In this document: in pieces, positions 17,581 through 27,594 of the stretch
Layout: the number at the start of each line of letters is the position of its first letter
Position numbering within the stretch: position 1 is the stretch's first letter
Origin: Bacteroidales bacterium
GTDB taxonomy: Bacteria; Bacteroidota; Bacteroidia; Bacteroidales; F082
Reading direction: 5' to 3'
Length of the DNA stretch: 54,343 bases
NCBI GenBank assembly: GCA_014860665.1
Contig: JACZJI010000149.1
Coordinates: 1-54,343, forward strand
Translations under genes and position numbers: made by a program
The notes under the pieces: generated by a model
What the model saw: only the letters and a program-made list of their open reading frames with translations
Databases searched by the model: none
What the model was told of the DNA's origin: nothing

Positions 17581-17616
17581 AATTCTAACAAATAATACAA
17601 TTTCAAAAACCGGTCA

Positions 17617-18681
17617 CTATTTTTCAATCGCACCAGCGATCCAGTCACCAACCTCAGAAGTTGTGCGCGCATTCTCTTTAGAAAGATCTTCTGTTACAAA
17701 ATTTGCCTCCAATGAATGCATGACAGCATTACGTATTGCTTCTGCTTCAGCATTTAATTTAAAAGCATATTCAAACATCATCGCTACGGAAAGAATTGTA
17801 CCCAAAGGATTGGCAATATTTTTTCCCTTTGCCTGTGGATAAGATCCATGGATGGGCTCAAAAACCGAGGTAAGCTGTCCGATGGATGCCGAAGGTAACA
17901 ATCCCAGAGAACCGGTGATAACACTGGCTTCATCTGTGAGAATATCTCCAAACATGTTTTCCGTAACAATTACATCAAATTTCTTTGGCCACTGTATGAG
18001 CTGCATGGCAGCGTTATCCACAAACATGAAATCCATAGTCACCTCCGGATATTCTTTTGAAATCTCACCGGCGATTTCCCGCCACAACCTGGAAGTTGCC
18101 AGCACGTTGGCTTTATCAACCACAGTGACCCGTTTGTCTCTTTGCATAGCATATTCACAGGCCAGTCGCACAATACGCTCCACCTCATAACGATGATACA
18201 CTGAAGAGTCATAAGCAGTATTGCCATCTTCTGAACGACCTTGCGGTTTCCCGAAATAAATGCCGCCTGTCAGTTCTCTTAAAACGACAAAATCAACGTC
18301 TTCCACCAAATCCTTCCTCATAGGAGACGTTTCAATTAATGAAGGAAAAGTCGTCACTGGTCTCACATTGGCAAAAAGTCCGAGTTGTTTCCGCATGGCC
18401 AGTAATCCCTGTTCAGGGCGTATTTTTGCTTTGGGGTCATTGTCATATTTAGGATCACCTATGGCACCAAATAAAACAGCATCAGAATTCTTACACAGTT
18501 CAAAGGTCTTATCGGGAAACGGGTTGCCACAATCATCTATAGCTGTAGCACCCACCACTCCATAATTAAATTCAAATTCATGATTAAACTTCTTACCAAT
18601 AGCCTGGCACACCTTGATACCTTGCTCCATGATCTCCGGCCCGATTCCATCACCCGGCAACACGGCAATTTTCATTTTCAT
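17617..18681 (-). CDS. leuB: 3-isopropylmalate dehydrogenase
   Basis: NAD+-dependent oxidative decarboxylase that turns 3-isopropylmalate into 2-oxoisocaproate in leucine synthesis; in the citramalate route the same enzyme acts on 3-methylmalate. At 354 residues it is typical. Seen are [10 protein letters not shown] at the N terminus, [10 protein letters not shown], the lysine region VVDKANVL, and the metal-binding [14 protein letters not shown] followed by [10 protein letters not shown] and [16 protein letters not shown]. It is last in the operon, 23 bp after leuA2. Confidence 0.97.
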   Translation of the reverse strand: MKMKIAVLPGDGIGPEIMEQGIKVCQAIGKKFNHEFEFNYGVVGATAIDDCGNPFPDKTFELCKNSDAVLFGAIGDPKYDNDPKAKIRPEQGLLAMRKQLGLFANVRPVTTFPSLIETSPMRKDLVEDVDFVVLRELTGGIYFGKPQGRSEDGNTAYDSSVYHRYEVERIVRLACEYAMQRDKRVTVVDKANVLATSRLWREIAGEISKEYPEVTMDFMFVDNAAMQLIQWPKKFDVIVTENMFGDILTDEASVITGSLGLLPSASIGQLTSVFEPIHGSYPQAKGKNIANPLGTILSVAMMFEYAFKLNAEAEAIRNAVMHSLEANFVTEDLSKENARTTSEVGDWIAGAIEK

Positions 18682-18704
18682 ATTTTTAAGGTTTTTATCC
18701 TGGT

Positions 18705-20216
18705 TTATAATTCAATAATATTCAACATTTTTTCTGTAGCCTTAATGGCTGCCACAGTCTGATCAACATCCAGACCTTTAGTAATAAACGACTTTCCTTT
18801 AAAATTCCAGCTAATAATGGTTTCAACCAAAGCATCGGTTTTTCCTCCCGGAGGAATTGTAACAGCATAATCTGTCAGTTCAGGTTTTTCCTTCCCAATA
18901 GAATCATAAATTTTCCAAAGTGCCTTCATAAAGGCATCGTACTGACCATCACCGATAGACATTCCTTCATGCAGTTTATCTTTAATTTGTAACTGCAAGT
19001 TAGCCGAAGGGCGCATGCCATGTGACAAAGAGAAGGAATAATTTTTGATAAAAATATGATAATTATTATCACCTGTATTCAAGACGTCAGCAATAATATA
19101 CGGCAAATCGTCTATAGTTATAGTCTCCTTTTTATCTCCTAGCTCAATGATGCGATCCGTAACTTGTTTCAAGGATGGCTCGTCAAGCCGGAAACCCAAT
19201 TCCTCAAGATTCTTCACGATACTTGCTTTTCCGGATAATTTACCCAAAGCATATTTTCTCTTCCGACCGAAACGCTCGGGCAACAGATTGTTAAAATACA
19301 AGTTATCCTTGTTGTCACCATCAGCATGAATGCCGGAAGTCTGGGTAAAAACATTTTCGCCAACAATCGGTTTGTTTACCGGTACCCTGATACCTGAAAA
19401 CCTTTCAGCCAGCTGGCTGGCCTTATGAATACTGGTCTCCTTAATGGTTGTTTTTATTTTCAGCTGGTCATGCAATACCCCCACCACACTGGACAATGGT
19501 GCATTACCAGCTCTTTCACCCAAACCGTTTATGGTTGTATGAACACCTTTTACACCAGCTTTCACTGCCGCATAAACATTGGCTACTGACAGATCGTAAT
19601 CGTTATGTGCATGAAAATCAAAATGCAGCTGCGGATATCTGTCGACTATTTGTTTACAGAAACCATAGGTTTGATCTTGATTCAGAATACCCAACGTATC
19701 GGGAAGCATGAACCTTTGAATATTTTCATGCTGAAGTGACTCCAGCATAAAATAGACATATTCGGGAGAATAGATCATTCCGTTGGACCAGTCTTCAAGA
19801 TAAAGGTTTACAGAAATTCCACGACTTTGAGCTAACGCTACTACCTGTTTGATGTCTTCGGCATGTTGCTCCGGGCTTTTTCTGAGCTGTTTTTCCAGGT
19901 GACGCAACGAGCCTTTGCTCAGCAGATTGATAACCTTTAGACCCGAATCCTGAATCCACTGTAAAGATTTCTCTCCATCGATGAATCCCAGTACTTCGAT
20001 TTTATCCAGAAATCCGTTATCAGTTGCCCATTTTGCGATTTTCTCTGCTGCTTCAAACTCGCCTTTAGAAACACGAGCTGAAGCAATCTCCACCCGATTG
20101 ACGCGCAACTCAGTGAGCAGGAACTTCACCAGATGCAACTTCTCGGATGGCGAGAAAGAAATCCCCTGCGTTTGTTCTCCGTCACGCAGGGTTGTATCCA
20201 TGATTTCTATCTTCAT
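18705..20216 (-). CDS. Second LeuA-family synthase (isopropylmalate/citramalate synthase-like)
   Basis: DRE-TIM acyltransferase of the 2-isopropylmalate/homocitrate/citramalate synthase family, 503 residues. The N terminus has the catalytic signature [13 protein letters not shown], metal-binding HAHNDYD and [12 protein letters not shown], followed by [10 protein letters not shown] in the linker and a C-terminal LeuA regulatory (dimer) domain from about 390. It differs clearly from leuA in the same operon, so a different acceptor is likely. Pyruvate (citramalate, for isoleucine) is my favoured guess, supported by the Ile-rich leader peptide, but the NGYGERCGN form that I associate with Geobacter-type CimA is absent. 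Its ATG overlaps the leuD stop by one base, indicating translational coupling. Confidence 0.85.
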   Translation of the reverse strand: MKIEIMDTTLRDGEQTQGISFSPSEKLHLVKFLLTELRVNRVEIASARVSKGEFEAAEKIAKWATDNGFLDKIEVLGFIDGEKSLQWIQDSGLKVINLLSKGSLRHLEKQLRKSPEQHAEDIKQVVALAQSRGISVNLYLEDWSNGMIYSPEYVYFMLESLQHENIQRFMLPDTLGILNQDQTYGFCKQIVDRYPQLHFDFHAHNDYDLSVANVYAAVKAGVKGVHTTINGLGERAGNAPLSSVVGVLHDQLKIKTTIKETSIHKASQLAERFSGIRVPVNKPIVGENVFTQTSGIHADGDNKDNLYFNNLLPERFGRKRKYALGKLSGKASIVKNLEELGFRLDEPSLKQVTDRIIELGDKKETITIDDLPYIIADVLNTGDNNYHIFIKNYSFSLSHGMRPSANLQLQIKDKLHEGMSIGDGQYDAFMKALWKIYDSIGKEKPELTDYAVTIPPGGKTDALVETIISWNFKGKSFITKGLDVDQTVAAIKATEKMLNIIEL

Positions 20217-20815
20217 CAGCTTCCGTTTTGCGTTAATTCAAATGCCAGTATCTTATCCTTCTTACTGAGAAGAAAATCGATGTCATCGTAACCATTCAGC
20301 AGACAGGTCTTTTTATAGCCGTTGATCTCAAAATCACAGGTCTCGCCTGTGGAAAGCAGTGTTACTTCCTGTTTCTTCAGATCGATCTTCAGCTTGGCCG
20401 CTGCATCCTTTTTAACGGCTTCAAAAACCTTGGCCAGAAATTCCTCGGTCACCTGGACCGGAAGAAGACCATTGTTAAGTGCATTATTTTTGAAAATATC
20501 GGCAAAAAAACTGGACACTACAGCCCCGAATCCATAGTCGAATATGGCCCAGGCTGCGTGTTCTCGGCTGGAACCGCTTCCAAAGTTCTTTCCCGCTACC
20601 AGAATTTGTCCTGAATATTGCGAGTTGTTCAACACAAAATCCGGTTTTGGATTGTTGTCTTTATCATAGCGCCAGTCGCGGAACAGGTTTTCGCCAAAAC
20701 CTTCGCGAGAGGTGGCTTTTAAAAACCGGGCCGGAATAATCTGGTCGGTATCAACATTTTCTACAGGCAATGGAACACAAGTCGATTCCAGTATGTTAAA
20801 TTTCTCTATTGACAT
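20216..20815 (-). CDS. leuD: 3-isopropylmalate dehydratase small subunit
   Basis: Swivel-domain subunit that, with LeuC, interconverts 2- and 3-isopropylmalate. The ATG at 20815 gives 199 residues beginning [17 protein letters not shown]; a TTG eight codons upstream is less likely. Diagnostic sequence is [13 protein letters not shown], then [16 protein letters not shown] and the [14 protein letters not shown] segment. Its stop TGA shares one base with the next gene's ATG. It lies 24 bp after leuC. Confidence 0.96.
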   Translation of the reverse strand: MSIEKFNILESTCVPLPVENVDTDQIIPARFLKATSREGFGENLFRDWRYDKDNNPKPDFVLNNSQYSGQILVAGKNFGSGSSREHAAWAIFDYGFGAVVSSFFADIFKNNALNNGLLPVQVTEEFLAKVFEAVKKDAAAKLKIDLKKQEVTLLSTGETCDFEINGYKKTCLLNGYDDIDFLLSKKDKILAFELTQNGS

Positions 20816-20839
20816 TTCTGTGATTTTTTTGTTCAACAA

Positions 20840-22240
20840 TTACATTAAGTCAGCCGGATTGGTAATTTTTCCGGTTATAGCGGCTGCAGCGGCGGTCAGC
20901 GGGCTGGCCAGCAAAGTACGGGCTCCCGGTCCCTGACGTCCTTCAAAATTCCGGTTGGAAGTGGAAACTGCATATTTCCCTGCGGGAACTTTGTCATCGT
21001 TCATAGCCAGACATGCCGAACATCCTGGTTGACGAAGCTCGAATCCGGCTGCCTTCAGGATTACATCCAAACCTTCTTCGCGGGCCTGTTTTTCCACCTG
21101 CCAGGAACCTGGTACTAACCAGGCAGTAACATTGTCGGCTTTCTTTTTCCCTTTCACCAAAGAAGCAAATACCCGGAAGTCTTCAATACGTCCGTTCGTA
21201 CAACTTCCTAGAAAAACATAATCAACCGGATGACCCAGCAACTTCGAACCTGGTTCAAAACCCATATAATTCAACGATTTCTTAAAAGATTCCTGTTCGA
21301 CAGCAGGCAAGGATTCTAGTGCCGGAATAGCCTCATTTACAGAAATTCCCATACCCGGATTGGTACCGTAAGTAATCATGGGATGAATGTCTTCAGCCTT
21401 AAGATCAAGTTCTTTGTCGAAGACAGCACCTTCATCGGTTTTCAACTTTTTCCAATTTTCAACTGCCTGATCCCATGCCTCACCCTGAGGTGCAAATTCA
21501 CGACCGTTTATGTAATCGAAAGTTACTTCATCAGGAGCAATCATTCCGCCGCGGGCACCCATTTCAATGCTCATGTTACAAATGGTCATACGAGCTTCCA
21601 TACTCAACGAAGTGATGGTATCACCAGCATATTCGACAAAATAACCCGTGGCACCACTGGCCGAGATCTTTGAAATAATATATAGAATGATATCTTTTGC
21701 GATCACGCCTTTATTGAGGTTGCCGTTGATACTGATACGCATCCTTTTCGGCTTGGGCTGCAAAATGCACTGGCTGGCAAAAACCATCTCCACTTCGCTG
21801 GTTCCAATACCGAAAGCAATGGCACCAAAAGCACCATGTGTGGAAGTATGGCTGTCGCCACAAACTAAGGTCATACCCGGTTGTGTAATACCCAGTTCTG
21901 CACCGATCACATGCACAATTCCATTGAAAGGATGTGTAAGGCCGTAAAGTTTTACACTGTGTCTTTCGCAGTTATCCTTTAATGTTGCCACCTGCAAGCG
22001 CGACAATTCTTCACGAATTGGCAGATGCTGATTTTGTGTTGGAATGTTATGGTCAACCGTTGCCAGTGTTTTATCAGGACGAAACAAAGGAATTCCCCGA
22101 TTTTCAAGGCCTGTGAATGCCTGAGGGCTTGTAACTTCATGAATATAATGTTGGTCGATATATAAAATGTCGGGACCGTTTTCCACGGAATCTACCACAT
22201 GGCCATCCCATATCTTGTCGAAAAGTGTTTTTGCTTCCAA
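20840..22240 (-). CDS. leuC: 3-isopropylmalate dehydratase large subunit (TTG start)
   Basis: Aconitase-family catalytic subunit with a 4Fe-4S cluster, 466 residues. Cluster ligands are C347 (GSCTNGR), C407 and C410 ([10 protein letters not shown]). Substrate and fold motifs include VDHNIPTQ (62-69) and [13 protein letters not shown] (128-140). The start is TTG at 22240: it gives the expected N terminus ([16 protein letters not shown]), there is no in-frame ATG upstream, and an in-frame stop lies a few codons before it. The weak start could tune the level of LeuCD relative to LeuA. Confidence 0.96.
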   Translation of the reverse strand: MEAKTLFDKIWDGHVVDSVENGPDILYIDQHYIHEVTSPQAFTGLENRGIPLFRPDKTLATVDHNIPTQNQHLPIREELSRLQVATLKDNCERHSVKLYGLTHPFNGIVHVIGAELGITQPGMTLVCGDSHTSTHGAFGAIAFGIGTSEVEMVFASQCILQPKPKRMRISINGNLNKGVIAKDIILYIISKISASGATGYFVEYAGDTITSLSMEARMTICNMSIEMGARGGMIAPDEVTFDYINGREFAPQGEAWDQAVENWKKLKTDEGAVFDKELDLKAEDIHPMITYGTNPGMGISVNEAIPALESLPAVEQESFKKSLNYMGFEPGSKLLGHPVDYVFLGSCTNGRIEDFRVFASLVKGKKKADNVTAWLVPGSWQVEKQAREEGLDVILKAAGFELRQPGCSACLAMNDDKVPAGKYAVSTSNRNFEGRQGPGARTLLASPLTAAAAAITGKITNPADLM

Positions 22241-22262
22241 AACTTTGTTTTTTTAATGAAAC

Positions 22263-23756
22263 TTAAATAATCTTTGTCACTGCATCCACAAAAGCCTCAA
22301 CAGCTCCTGTAATAATATCCGTATTGGCTGAAAAGCCATAGTAAAGCTTACCTCGGTTTTCAATCTGGACATGTACTTTGCCCAAATCGTCACTGCCACG
22401 GGTAATAGCCTGAATAAGAAATTCTTCTAAGTGTACTTTGCGCTTGATGATCTGCTTTACAGCGGTAAAAGCTGCATCAATCGGGCCGTTTCCGGAGCCC
22501 GTAGCAACCTGTAAATCACCATTGATGCGAAGCGCCACTGTTGCCACCGGCAGAGCTGATTTACCACTTAAAACCTGAAGACGTTCCAGCTTGATAGATT
22601 TTTCACTATGGGAAACATTTCCCGCAAGAGCCTGTAAATCGTCGTCTTTGATATCTTTTTTCTTATCGGCCAAATCCAGAAAACGTTCATAAAATTCATC
22701 CAGCTCTTTTTTTGTGAGCTTGTATCCAAGAATATTTAGTCTATGTTTCAAGGCCGCGCGGCCGCTACGGGCGGTAAGTTCAATACTGGATTCTTTAATA
22801 CCAACATCATGAGGGTCAATAATTTCATAATTCTCACGGTTTTTCAGCACACCATCCTGATGGATGCCCGAGGAGTGGGCAAAAGCATTACGACCCACAA
22901 TGGCTTTATTCGGCTGAATAGGCATCCGCATCAGAGATGAAACCAGACGGCTTGTTTTTGAAATGAGTTTACTGTTCACTTCCGTGAAAACGGGAAGGTC
23001 TTTATGACTTTTAATAGCCATCACAACCTCCTCCAGTGAGGTGTTTCCAGCCCGTTCACCAATTCCGTTCATGGTAACTTCCACCTGACGGGCCCCATTT
23101 AAAATCCCTTCCAATGTGTTGGCTGTTGCCATACCCAGATCATTGTGACAGTGGGTAGAGATTACCGCCTTATGTACGTTCGTAACATTTTCCATCAGGA
23201 AACGGATTTTACGTCCGAACTCTGTGGGAAGACAATAACCAGTTGTATCGGGGATATTCACAACCGTGGCACCTGCTGCAATCACCGCTTCTACCACCCG
23301 GGCAAGGTATTCATTGTCTGTGCGGCCGGCATCTTCGGCATAAAACTCTACGTCTTCCACATATTTCTTAGCGTACTTTACTGCAGCCACAGCCCTTTCG
23401 ATAATCTTCTCAGGGGTAGAATTCAGTTTGTATTTTATATGATAGGGGGAAGTACCGATTCCGGTATGGATTCTTTTTCTCTTTGCATATTGCAGTGCCT
23501 CGAAAGCCACTTCAATGTCTTTTTCTACTGCACGGGTCAATCCGCAAATCACGGGTTGAGTCACTACTTTGGAGATCTCGACCACCGACTGGAAGTCTCC
23601 GGGACTCGAGATAGGAAACCCCGCTTCGATAATATCCACGCCCAAGGCTTCTAGTGCCTTGGCCACTTCAATTTTCTCAACAGTGTTCAATTGACAACCC
23701 GGAACTTGCTCGCCATCCCGAAGGGTAGTATCGAAAACAAAAATCTTGTCATTCAT
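22263..23756 (-). CDS. leuA: 2-isopropylmalate synthase
   Basis: Commits 2-oxoisovalerate and acetyl-CoA to leucine synthesis and is normally feedback-inhibited by leucine. The 497 residues contain [16 protein letters not shown] at the N terminus, [14 protein letters not shown] (metal-binding HxH region), [15 protein letters not shown], the linker [13 protein letters not shown] and a C-terminal regulatory domain from about 390 with [13 protein letters not shown]. It is the first structural gene of the operon, 115 bp downstream of the attenuator T run. Confidence 0.97.
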   Translation of the reverse strand: MNDKIFVFDTTLRDGEQVPGCQLNTVEKIEVAKALEALGVDIIEAGFPISSPGDFQSVVEISKVVTQPVICGLTRAVEKDIEVAFEALQYAKRKRIHTGIGTSPYHIKYKLNSTPEKIIERAVAAVKYAKKYVEDVEFYAEDAGRTDNEYLARVVEAVIAAGATVVNIPDTTGYCLPTEFGRKIRFLMENVTNVHKAVISTHCHNDLGMATANTLEGILNGARQVEVTMNGIGERAGNTSLEEVVMAIKSHKDLPVFTEVNSKLISKTSRLVSSLMRMPIQPNKAIVGRNAFAHSSGIHQDGVLKNRENYEIIDPHDVGIKESSIELTARSGRAALKHRLNILGYKLTKKELDEFYERFLDLADKKKDIKDDDLQALAGNVSHSEKSIKLERLQVLSGKSALPVATVALRINGDLQVATGSGNGPIDAAFTAVKQIIKRKVHLEEFLIQAITRGSDDLGKVHVQIENRGKLYYGFSANTDIITGAVEAFVDAVTKII

Positions 23757-23870
23757 TTTACACGTTTTAATTACAGTTAACCTTTACATAATTTCAAAAT
23801 ACTTCATCACCGTTTTTAATGACCGGGATCGGTCTGCTGTAATTGTCCGGTGAAATCCTAAAATCCAGGC

Positions 23871-23898
23871 AAAAAAAAATCCCGCCTTTCGAGCGAGA
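23871..23898 (-). terminator. Attenuator terminator in the leu operon leader
   Basis: On the minus strand UCUCGCU (23898-23892) pairs with GGCGGGA (23886-23880) around the loop CGAAA, and nine Ts follow at 23879-23871. The 5' arm lies in CTCGCTC (23897-23891), which can instead pair perfectly with GAGCGAG (23941-23935) at the end of the leader peptide gene. That gives mutually exclusive terminator and antiterminator folds between the leader peptide and leuA. Confidence 0.82.
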
Positions 23899-23923
23899 AG
23901 TCAAATATATGCCTGCAAATATA

Positions 23924-24013
23924 TTATTCCTTTACTCGCTCCTTTCGGAAATGAATAAGAATGAGAATGTGAATAATAATAAGACTCCGCCTGTAGTAAA
24001 ATAAACTGTCCAT
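23924..24013 (-). CDS. Ile/Leu-rich leader peptide of the leu operon
   Basis: A 29-codon frame starting ATG at 24013 and ending TAA at 23926-23924. Residues 10-21 read SLIIIHILILIH: six Ile and three Leu codons in eleven, with another Leu at residue 4. The C terminus is basic and charged (HFRKERVKE). GAGCGAG, the antiterminator strand, spans codons 25-27, so a ribosome that reaches the stop would cover it and allow the terminator to form, while one stalled on Ile or Leu codons would leave it free. This is the classical attenuation layout. A promoter box lies about 20 bp upstream. Translation of the peptide is inferred from this arrangement. Confidence 0.8.
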   Translation of the reverse strand: MDSLFYYRRSLIIIHILILIHFRKERVKE

Positions 24014-24034
24014 AGTTGTACTACTTTATGCAGA

Positions 24035-24063
24035 CAAATGTAGCATTATTTTGAAATGACAAA
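24035..24063 (-). promoter_or_regulatory. Promoter of the leu operon leader
   Basis: TACATTTG at 24042-24035 (minus) is an exact TAnnTTTG match, with TTTG at 24063-24060 as -33 candidate, 17 bp apart (a little short of the usual spacing). The expected start near 24028 would leave a leader of about 15 bases before the peptide ATG. Confidence 0.6.
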
Positions 24064-24165
24064 ATTTTTGTCAAAAAAAATGAAAATTTTTAACTTTTAT
24101 AAAGGAAATAGAAGGGGTTGATACGGGATGTGCAAAATCGTATAACAAACCTTATAAATCTGGGG

Positions 24166-24486
24166 TTACAGCAATCCCAACTCTAATTTTCCCTCGTCAG
24201 AAATCATCTCCATATCCCAAGGCGGATCAAAGACAATTTCCACATCCACATCGGTTACTCCAGTCAAAACAGCAATCTGTTCTTTCACCAGTTGAGGAAG
24301 CGAATCGGCCACAGGGCAGTTGGGGGCCGTCAGTGTCATGACAATCTTCACCTTCCCGTCGTCACTGACATTGTTCTCGTACACCAGACCCAAATCATAT
24401 ATGTTGACCGGAATTTCCGGATCGAAAACATTCTTTAAGACGTTGATGATCTTTTCTTCTAATATCTTTTTCTCTTCAGCTGTCAT
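24166..24486 (-). CDS. SufT-like MIP18 (DUF59) Fe-S assembly factor
   Basis: Small cytoplasmic protein of the MIP18/DUF59 family, whose members help mature Fe-S proteins. The 106 residues show the family signature DPEIPVNIYDLGLVYE (about 22-37) and LTAPNCPVADSLPQLV with a conserved Cys, then VEIVFDPPWDMEMIS. It is last in the suf operon, 11 bp after sufE, which supports an Fe-S role. The gene could be named sufT by position, but functional equivalence is not shown. Confidence 0.9.
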   Translation of the reverse strand: MTAEEKKILEEKIINVLKNVFDPEIPVNIYDLGLVYENNVSDDGKVKIVMTLTAPNCPVADSLPQLVKEQIAVLTGVTDVDVEIVFDPPWDMEMISDEGKLELGLL

Positions 24487-24497
24487 CTTAGTATGCT

Positions 24498-24923
24498 TTA
24501 TTGTTTCATTTTAATCTGGTATGCCTTGGCATACAACTGAATTTGCTTGATCATGGAAGTAAGTCCGTTGGCCCTGGTGGGTGAAAGATGCTCTTTTAGC
24601 CCGATCACTTCCAGAAAACCCAGATCGGCTTTCAATATTTCATCCGGAGCATGCCCTGAAAGCGCCTTCACCAGCAAGCTCACAATTCCTTTGGTGATAA
24701 CAGCATCGCTATCAGCTGTAAAAATCACCTTGCCGTCCATAAGGTCGGCATACAGCCATACACGGCTCTGACAACCCGAAATCAAATACTGGTTTGTTTT
24801 GTATTGCTGGTCTATAAGAGGAAGCTCTTTACCCAATTCAATGAGATACGCGTATTTGTCCATCCAGTCCTCAAACATAGAGAAGGTTTCCAGAATTTCC
24901 TGTTCTTTTTCAGCAATGGTCAT
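24498..24923 (-). CDS. sufE: Cysteine desulfuration protein SufE
   Basis: Accepts persulfide sulfur from SufS and hands it to the SufBCD scaffold. The 141 residues contain the acceptor cysteine C51 in SGCQSRVW, with the following KVIFTADSDAVITKGIVSLLV typical of the fold. It sits 12 bp after sufS. Confidence 0.95.
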   Translation of the reverse strand: MTIAEKEQEILETFSMFEDWMDKYAYLIELGKELPLIDQQYKTNQYLISGCQSRVWLYADLMDGKVIFTADSDAVITKGIVSLLVKALSGHAPDEILKADLGFLEVIGLKEHLSPTRANGLTSMIKQIQLYAKAYQIKMKQ

Positions 24924-24935
24924 GGTCTTGTCTTT

Positions 24936-26153
24936 TTATCTTAACATTTGAACGGCTTTTTTGGCAGCATCCACCAGCTTGCTCACCTCTTCTTCCGTAT
25001 TGTATAATCCAAAGGAAGCCCTTACCGTTCCCGGGACTCCGTAAAAGTCCATCAACGGATCGGCACAATGATGGCCGGTCCTGACAGCAACACCCATCTG
25101 GTCAAGTAACGTTCCCAGATCGTAGGGGTGAATTCCTTCCACCAGAAAAGAGAGTGCAGCCGTTTTATCAGGAGCTTCTCCCACAAATTTCATTCCTTCG
25201 ATTTCGGAAAGCTTCTTAGTGGCAATCTTCAGAAGATAATCTTCGTGCTCAATGATCTTATCCATACCCAAGTTATCAATATAATGCAGAGCCGCTTCTA
25301 GTCCCAAAGCTCCAGCCACATTAGGCGTCCCTGCTTCATATTTGTATGGAAGATGATTGAATGTGGTCATATCAAATCCCACTTTTTCTACCATTTCACC
25401 ACCAAACTGATATGGGGGCAAGCTGTTCAGCCAGCTTTCGCGACCGTACAAAACTCCGATGCCCATGGGACCGTAGATTTTATGTCCTGAAAACGCATAG
25501 AAATCCGCATCAATATCTTGCACATCCACTTTTGAATGAACAATTCCCTGCGCTCCGTCAATCACAACAGGGATACCTTTTTCATGTGCCAGTTTTACAA
25601 TTTCCTTTACGGGATTGATAGTTCCCAACACATTGGAAATATGCGTAACCGCGAGAAATTTCACCCTGGGATTGAGAGCTTTTTTCAGAAAGTCCATATC
25701 CAGCACTCCCTGTTGACTAATGGGAACGATTTTCAGATTTGCTCTTTTCCTTAGACAAAGCTGTTGCCAGGGAACAAAATTGGAGTGATGCTCCATAGCT
25801 GTCACCAGAATTTCATCGCCTTCGTTGACCCTTGACTCAACAATGGTAGCCAACATGTTGATGGATTCTGTAGTTCCTCTGGTAAAAATGATCTCGCTTT
25901 TGCTTCCGGCGTTGATAAATTTCCTTACCGATTCTCTGGCATTTTCATAAGCTTCTGTAGCCAACTGGCTCAGATGATGAACACCCCGATGAACATTGCT
26001 GTTCTCCTTCAGGTAATATTCCGATATCCGGTTGATGACAGCCATCGGCTTTTGTGTGGTGGCAGCATTGTCGAAATAAACGAGTGGCCTACCATTAACT
26101 TTTTGGTCTAGTATTGGAAAATCCTTCCGGATCTCATCAACAGGGAAATTCAT
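24936..26153 (-). CDS. sufS: Cysteine desulfurase SufS
   Basis: Group II PLP-dependent cysteine desulfurase that supplies sulfur to SufE. At 405 residues it has the expected length. Visible are FDNAATTQKP (28-37), the His stretch TAMEHHSNFVPWQ, the PLP lysine K225 in FSGHKIYGP, and the catalytic C363 in RTGHHCADPLM on a short loop, as in SufS rather than IscS. It starts four bases after the sufD stop, so translation is probably coupled. Confidence 0.97.
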   Translation of the reverse strand: MNFPVDEIRKDFPILDQKVNGRPLVYFDNAATTQKPMAVINRISEYYLKENSNVHRGVHHLSQLATEAYENARESVRKFINAGSKSEIIFTRGTTESINMLATIVESRVNEGDEILVTAMEHHSNFVPWQQLCLRKRANLKIVPISQQGVLDMDFLKKALNPRVKFLAVTHISNVLGTINPVKEIVKLAHEKGIPVVIDGAQGIVHSKVDVQDIDADFYAFSGHKIYGPMGIGVLYGRESWLNSLPPYQFGGEMVEKVGFDMTTFNHLPYKYEAGTPNVAGALGLEAALHYIDNLGMDKIIEHEDYLLKIATKKLSEIEGMKFVGEAPDKTAALSFLVEGIHPYDLGTLLDQMGVAVRTGHHCADPLMDFYGVPGTVRASFGLYNTEEEVSKLVDAAKKAVQMLR

Positions 26154-26157
26154 GGCA

Positions 26158-27576
26158 TTATATTTTGCTCAAATCAATATCAAAAATGATGGGTTGTTCA
26201 GGATTACTGCAATGCAGCACACAGCGGTCACAAATGGAAAGTTCACCACGTAATCTTCGTTTTACCATATCTTCAATGGTGATTCTCAATGCATCGATAG
26301 AGACCTCTTTGAGAATATCATCAGCAAAAGCGTACATCAGCAACATGCGTGCATCAGCAAAAGGAATTCCACGCTGCATCAGATAAAACAATGCTTCCTC
26401 ATCAAGCTGCCCCACGGAGGCTCCATGGCCGCATTTCACATCATCGGCATAAATTTCCAAATGCGGCATGGCATCAATCCGGGCGTCGTCGCTTAGCAAA
26501 ATGTTGCTGTTCCTCTGAAAAGCATTGGTCTGCTGTGCATCTTTTTTCACGTAAGTAAATCCGTTGAAAACGCCGGTTGCCTTATTGTCAAGCACCCCTT
26601 TAAAAAGTTGATTACTATCGCAATGCGGAGCATTGTGCAGTACAGAAACGTGATTGTCAATATGCTGCTCTTTGTCCACCAGGTAAAGTCCGCGTATGTC
26701 ACATGAAGCGCCTTCGCCATTCAGCGCATCAGAAACTTCATTCCGTATAAGACCTCCGTTTAAGGTTAACATGCTTATTTTAACATGACTGTTGGCTGCC
26801 TGATCGATGAACACCTGATTTACAAGCGCTGTTTCATCATTAATATTTTGTAATTTATAAAGTTCAAGCTCAGCATTTTCTCCCAAATAAATCTCACTGA
26901 CTGTGTTGATCAGTCCCGCATGATGGTTTACGGAATCGTCACAATGCAGAAAAGAAAGTTTGGCATTCTTTCCAAGCACAATCAGATTCCGGGTATTCAC
27001 CGCAAGATTGGGTTTGTTCAAAATATCAATCAACTGCAAGGTGTCGCCGCTCAGCTCCACTCCGTCCGGAATATAAACGAAAGCACCATCTCTTGCCATG
27101 GCAGTATTGATGGCTTTAAAACCATCTTCAATATGATTGGGAAGTTTTCCGTAATACTTTTCAAAAATCTCCGGATATTCTTTTTGGGCACGGGCAAGAC
27201 TTCCGATGATGACCCCATTCGGGCTCACCGTAAGTTTGGCTTCTTCCTTGCTGTAAAAACTGCCGTTAAGGACAGAAATCATCCGGGTATGGAAACCGTG
27301 GACTTCGCATTCGAAGATCTCATCCACCTTTTTATCAAAGGGTGTTTCCTCATCAAAAACCGTCAATTCTTCCTGATAAACAGCATCCAGATCTGTACCC
27401 CGCCATTTTTCCATTTTCAGATTCGGGAAACCCTTTTCCTTAAAATAGTCCATGGCCCCCTTTCTCTGTGAAGTTACCTCCGGTGGATCGCTCTGTTCCC
27501 ATTCTACGGCATGTTCCGTAAAATGCTTAATAAGAACATTCTCCAAAGGATAATATGTCTTTTTTGTGTTTTCCAT
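26158..27576 (-). CDS. sufD: Fe-S assembly scaffold protein SufD
   Basis: Non-enzymatic partner of SufB and SufC in the SufBC2D scaffold. The 472 residues form the SufBD beta-helix core (GVFNGFTYVKKDAQQTNAFQ, then LEIYADDVKCGHGASVGQLDEEALFYLMQRGI) after an N-terminal helical region (MEKWRGTDLD). The C terminus carries several Cys (ICDRCVLHCSNPE), unusual to my eye but of unknown importance. It is 18 bp after sufC. Confidence 0.95.
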   Translation of the reverse strand: MENTKKTYYPLENVLIKHFTEHAVEWEQSDPPEVTSQRKGAMDYFKEKGFPNLKMEKWRGTDLDAVYQEELTVFDEETPFDKKVDEIFECEVHGFHTRMISVLNGSFYSKEEAKLTVSPNGVIIGSLARAQKEYPEIFEKYYGKLPNHIEDGFKAINTAMARDGAFVYIPDGVELSGDTLQLIDILNKPNLAVNTRNLIVLGKNAKLSFLHCDDSVNHHAGLINTVSEIYLGENAELELYKLQNINDETALVNQVFIDQAANSHVKISMLTLNGGLIRNEVSDALNGEGASCDIRGLYLVDKEQHIDNHVSVLHNAPHCDSNQLFKGVLDNKATGVFNGFTYVKKDAQQTNAFQRNSNILLSDDARIDAMPHLEIYADDVKCGHGASVGQLDEEALFYLMQRGIPFADARMLLMYAFADDILKEVSIDALRITIEDMVKRRLRGELSICDRCVLHCSNPEQPIIFDIDLSKI

Positions 27577-27594
27577 AACTTAACTCCTCCGGGT

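Noticed and set aside
23145..23654. 169-codon open frame antisense to leuA
   Set aside because: Shadow of leuA; no motif.
23757..24165. T-box or riboswitch upstream of leuA
   Set aside because: No T-box or specifier-loop sequence; the leader-peptide attenuator explains the hairpin and T run better.
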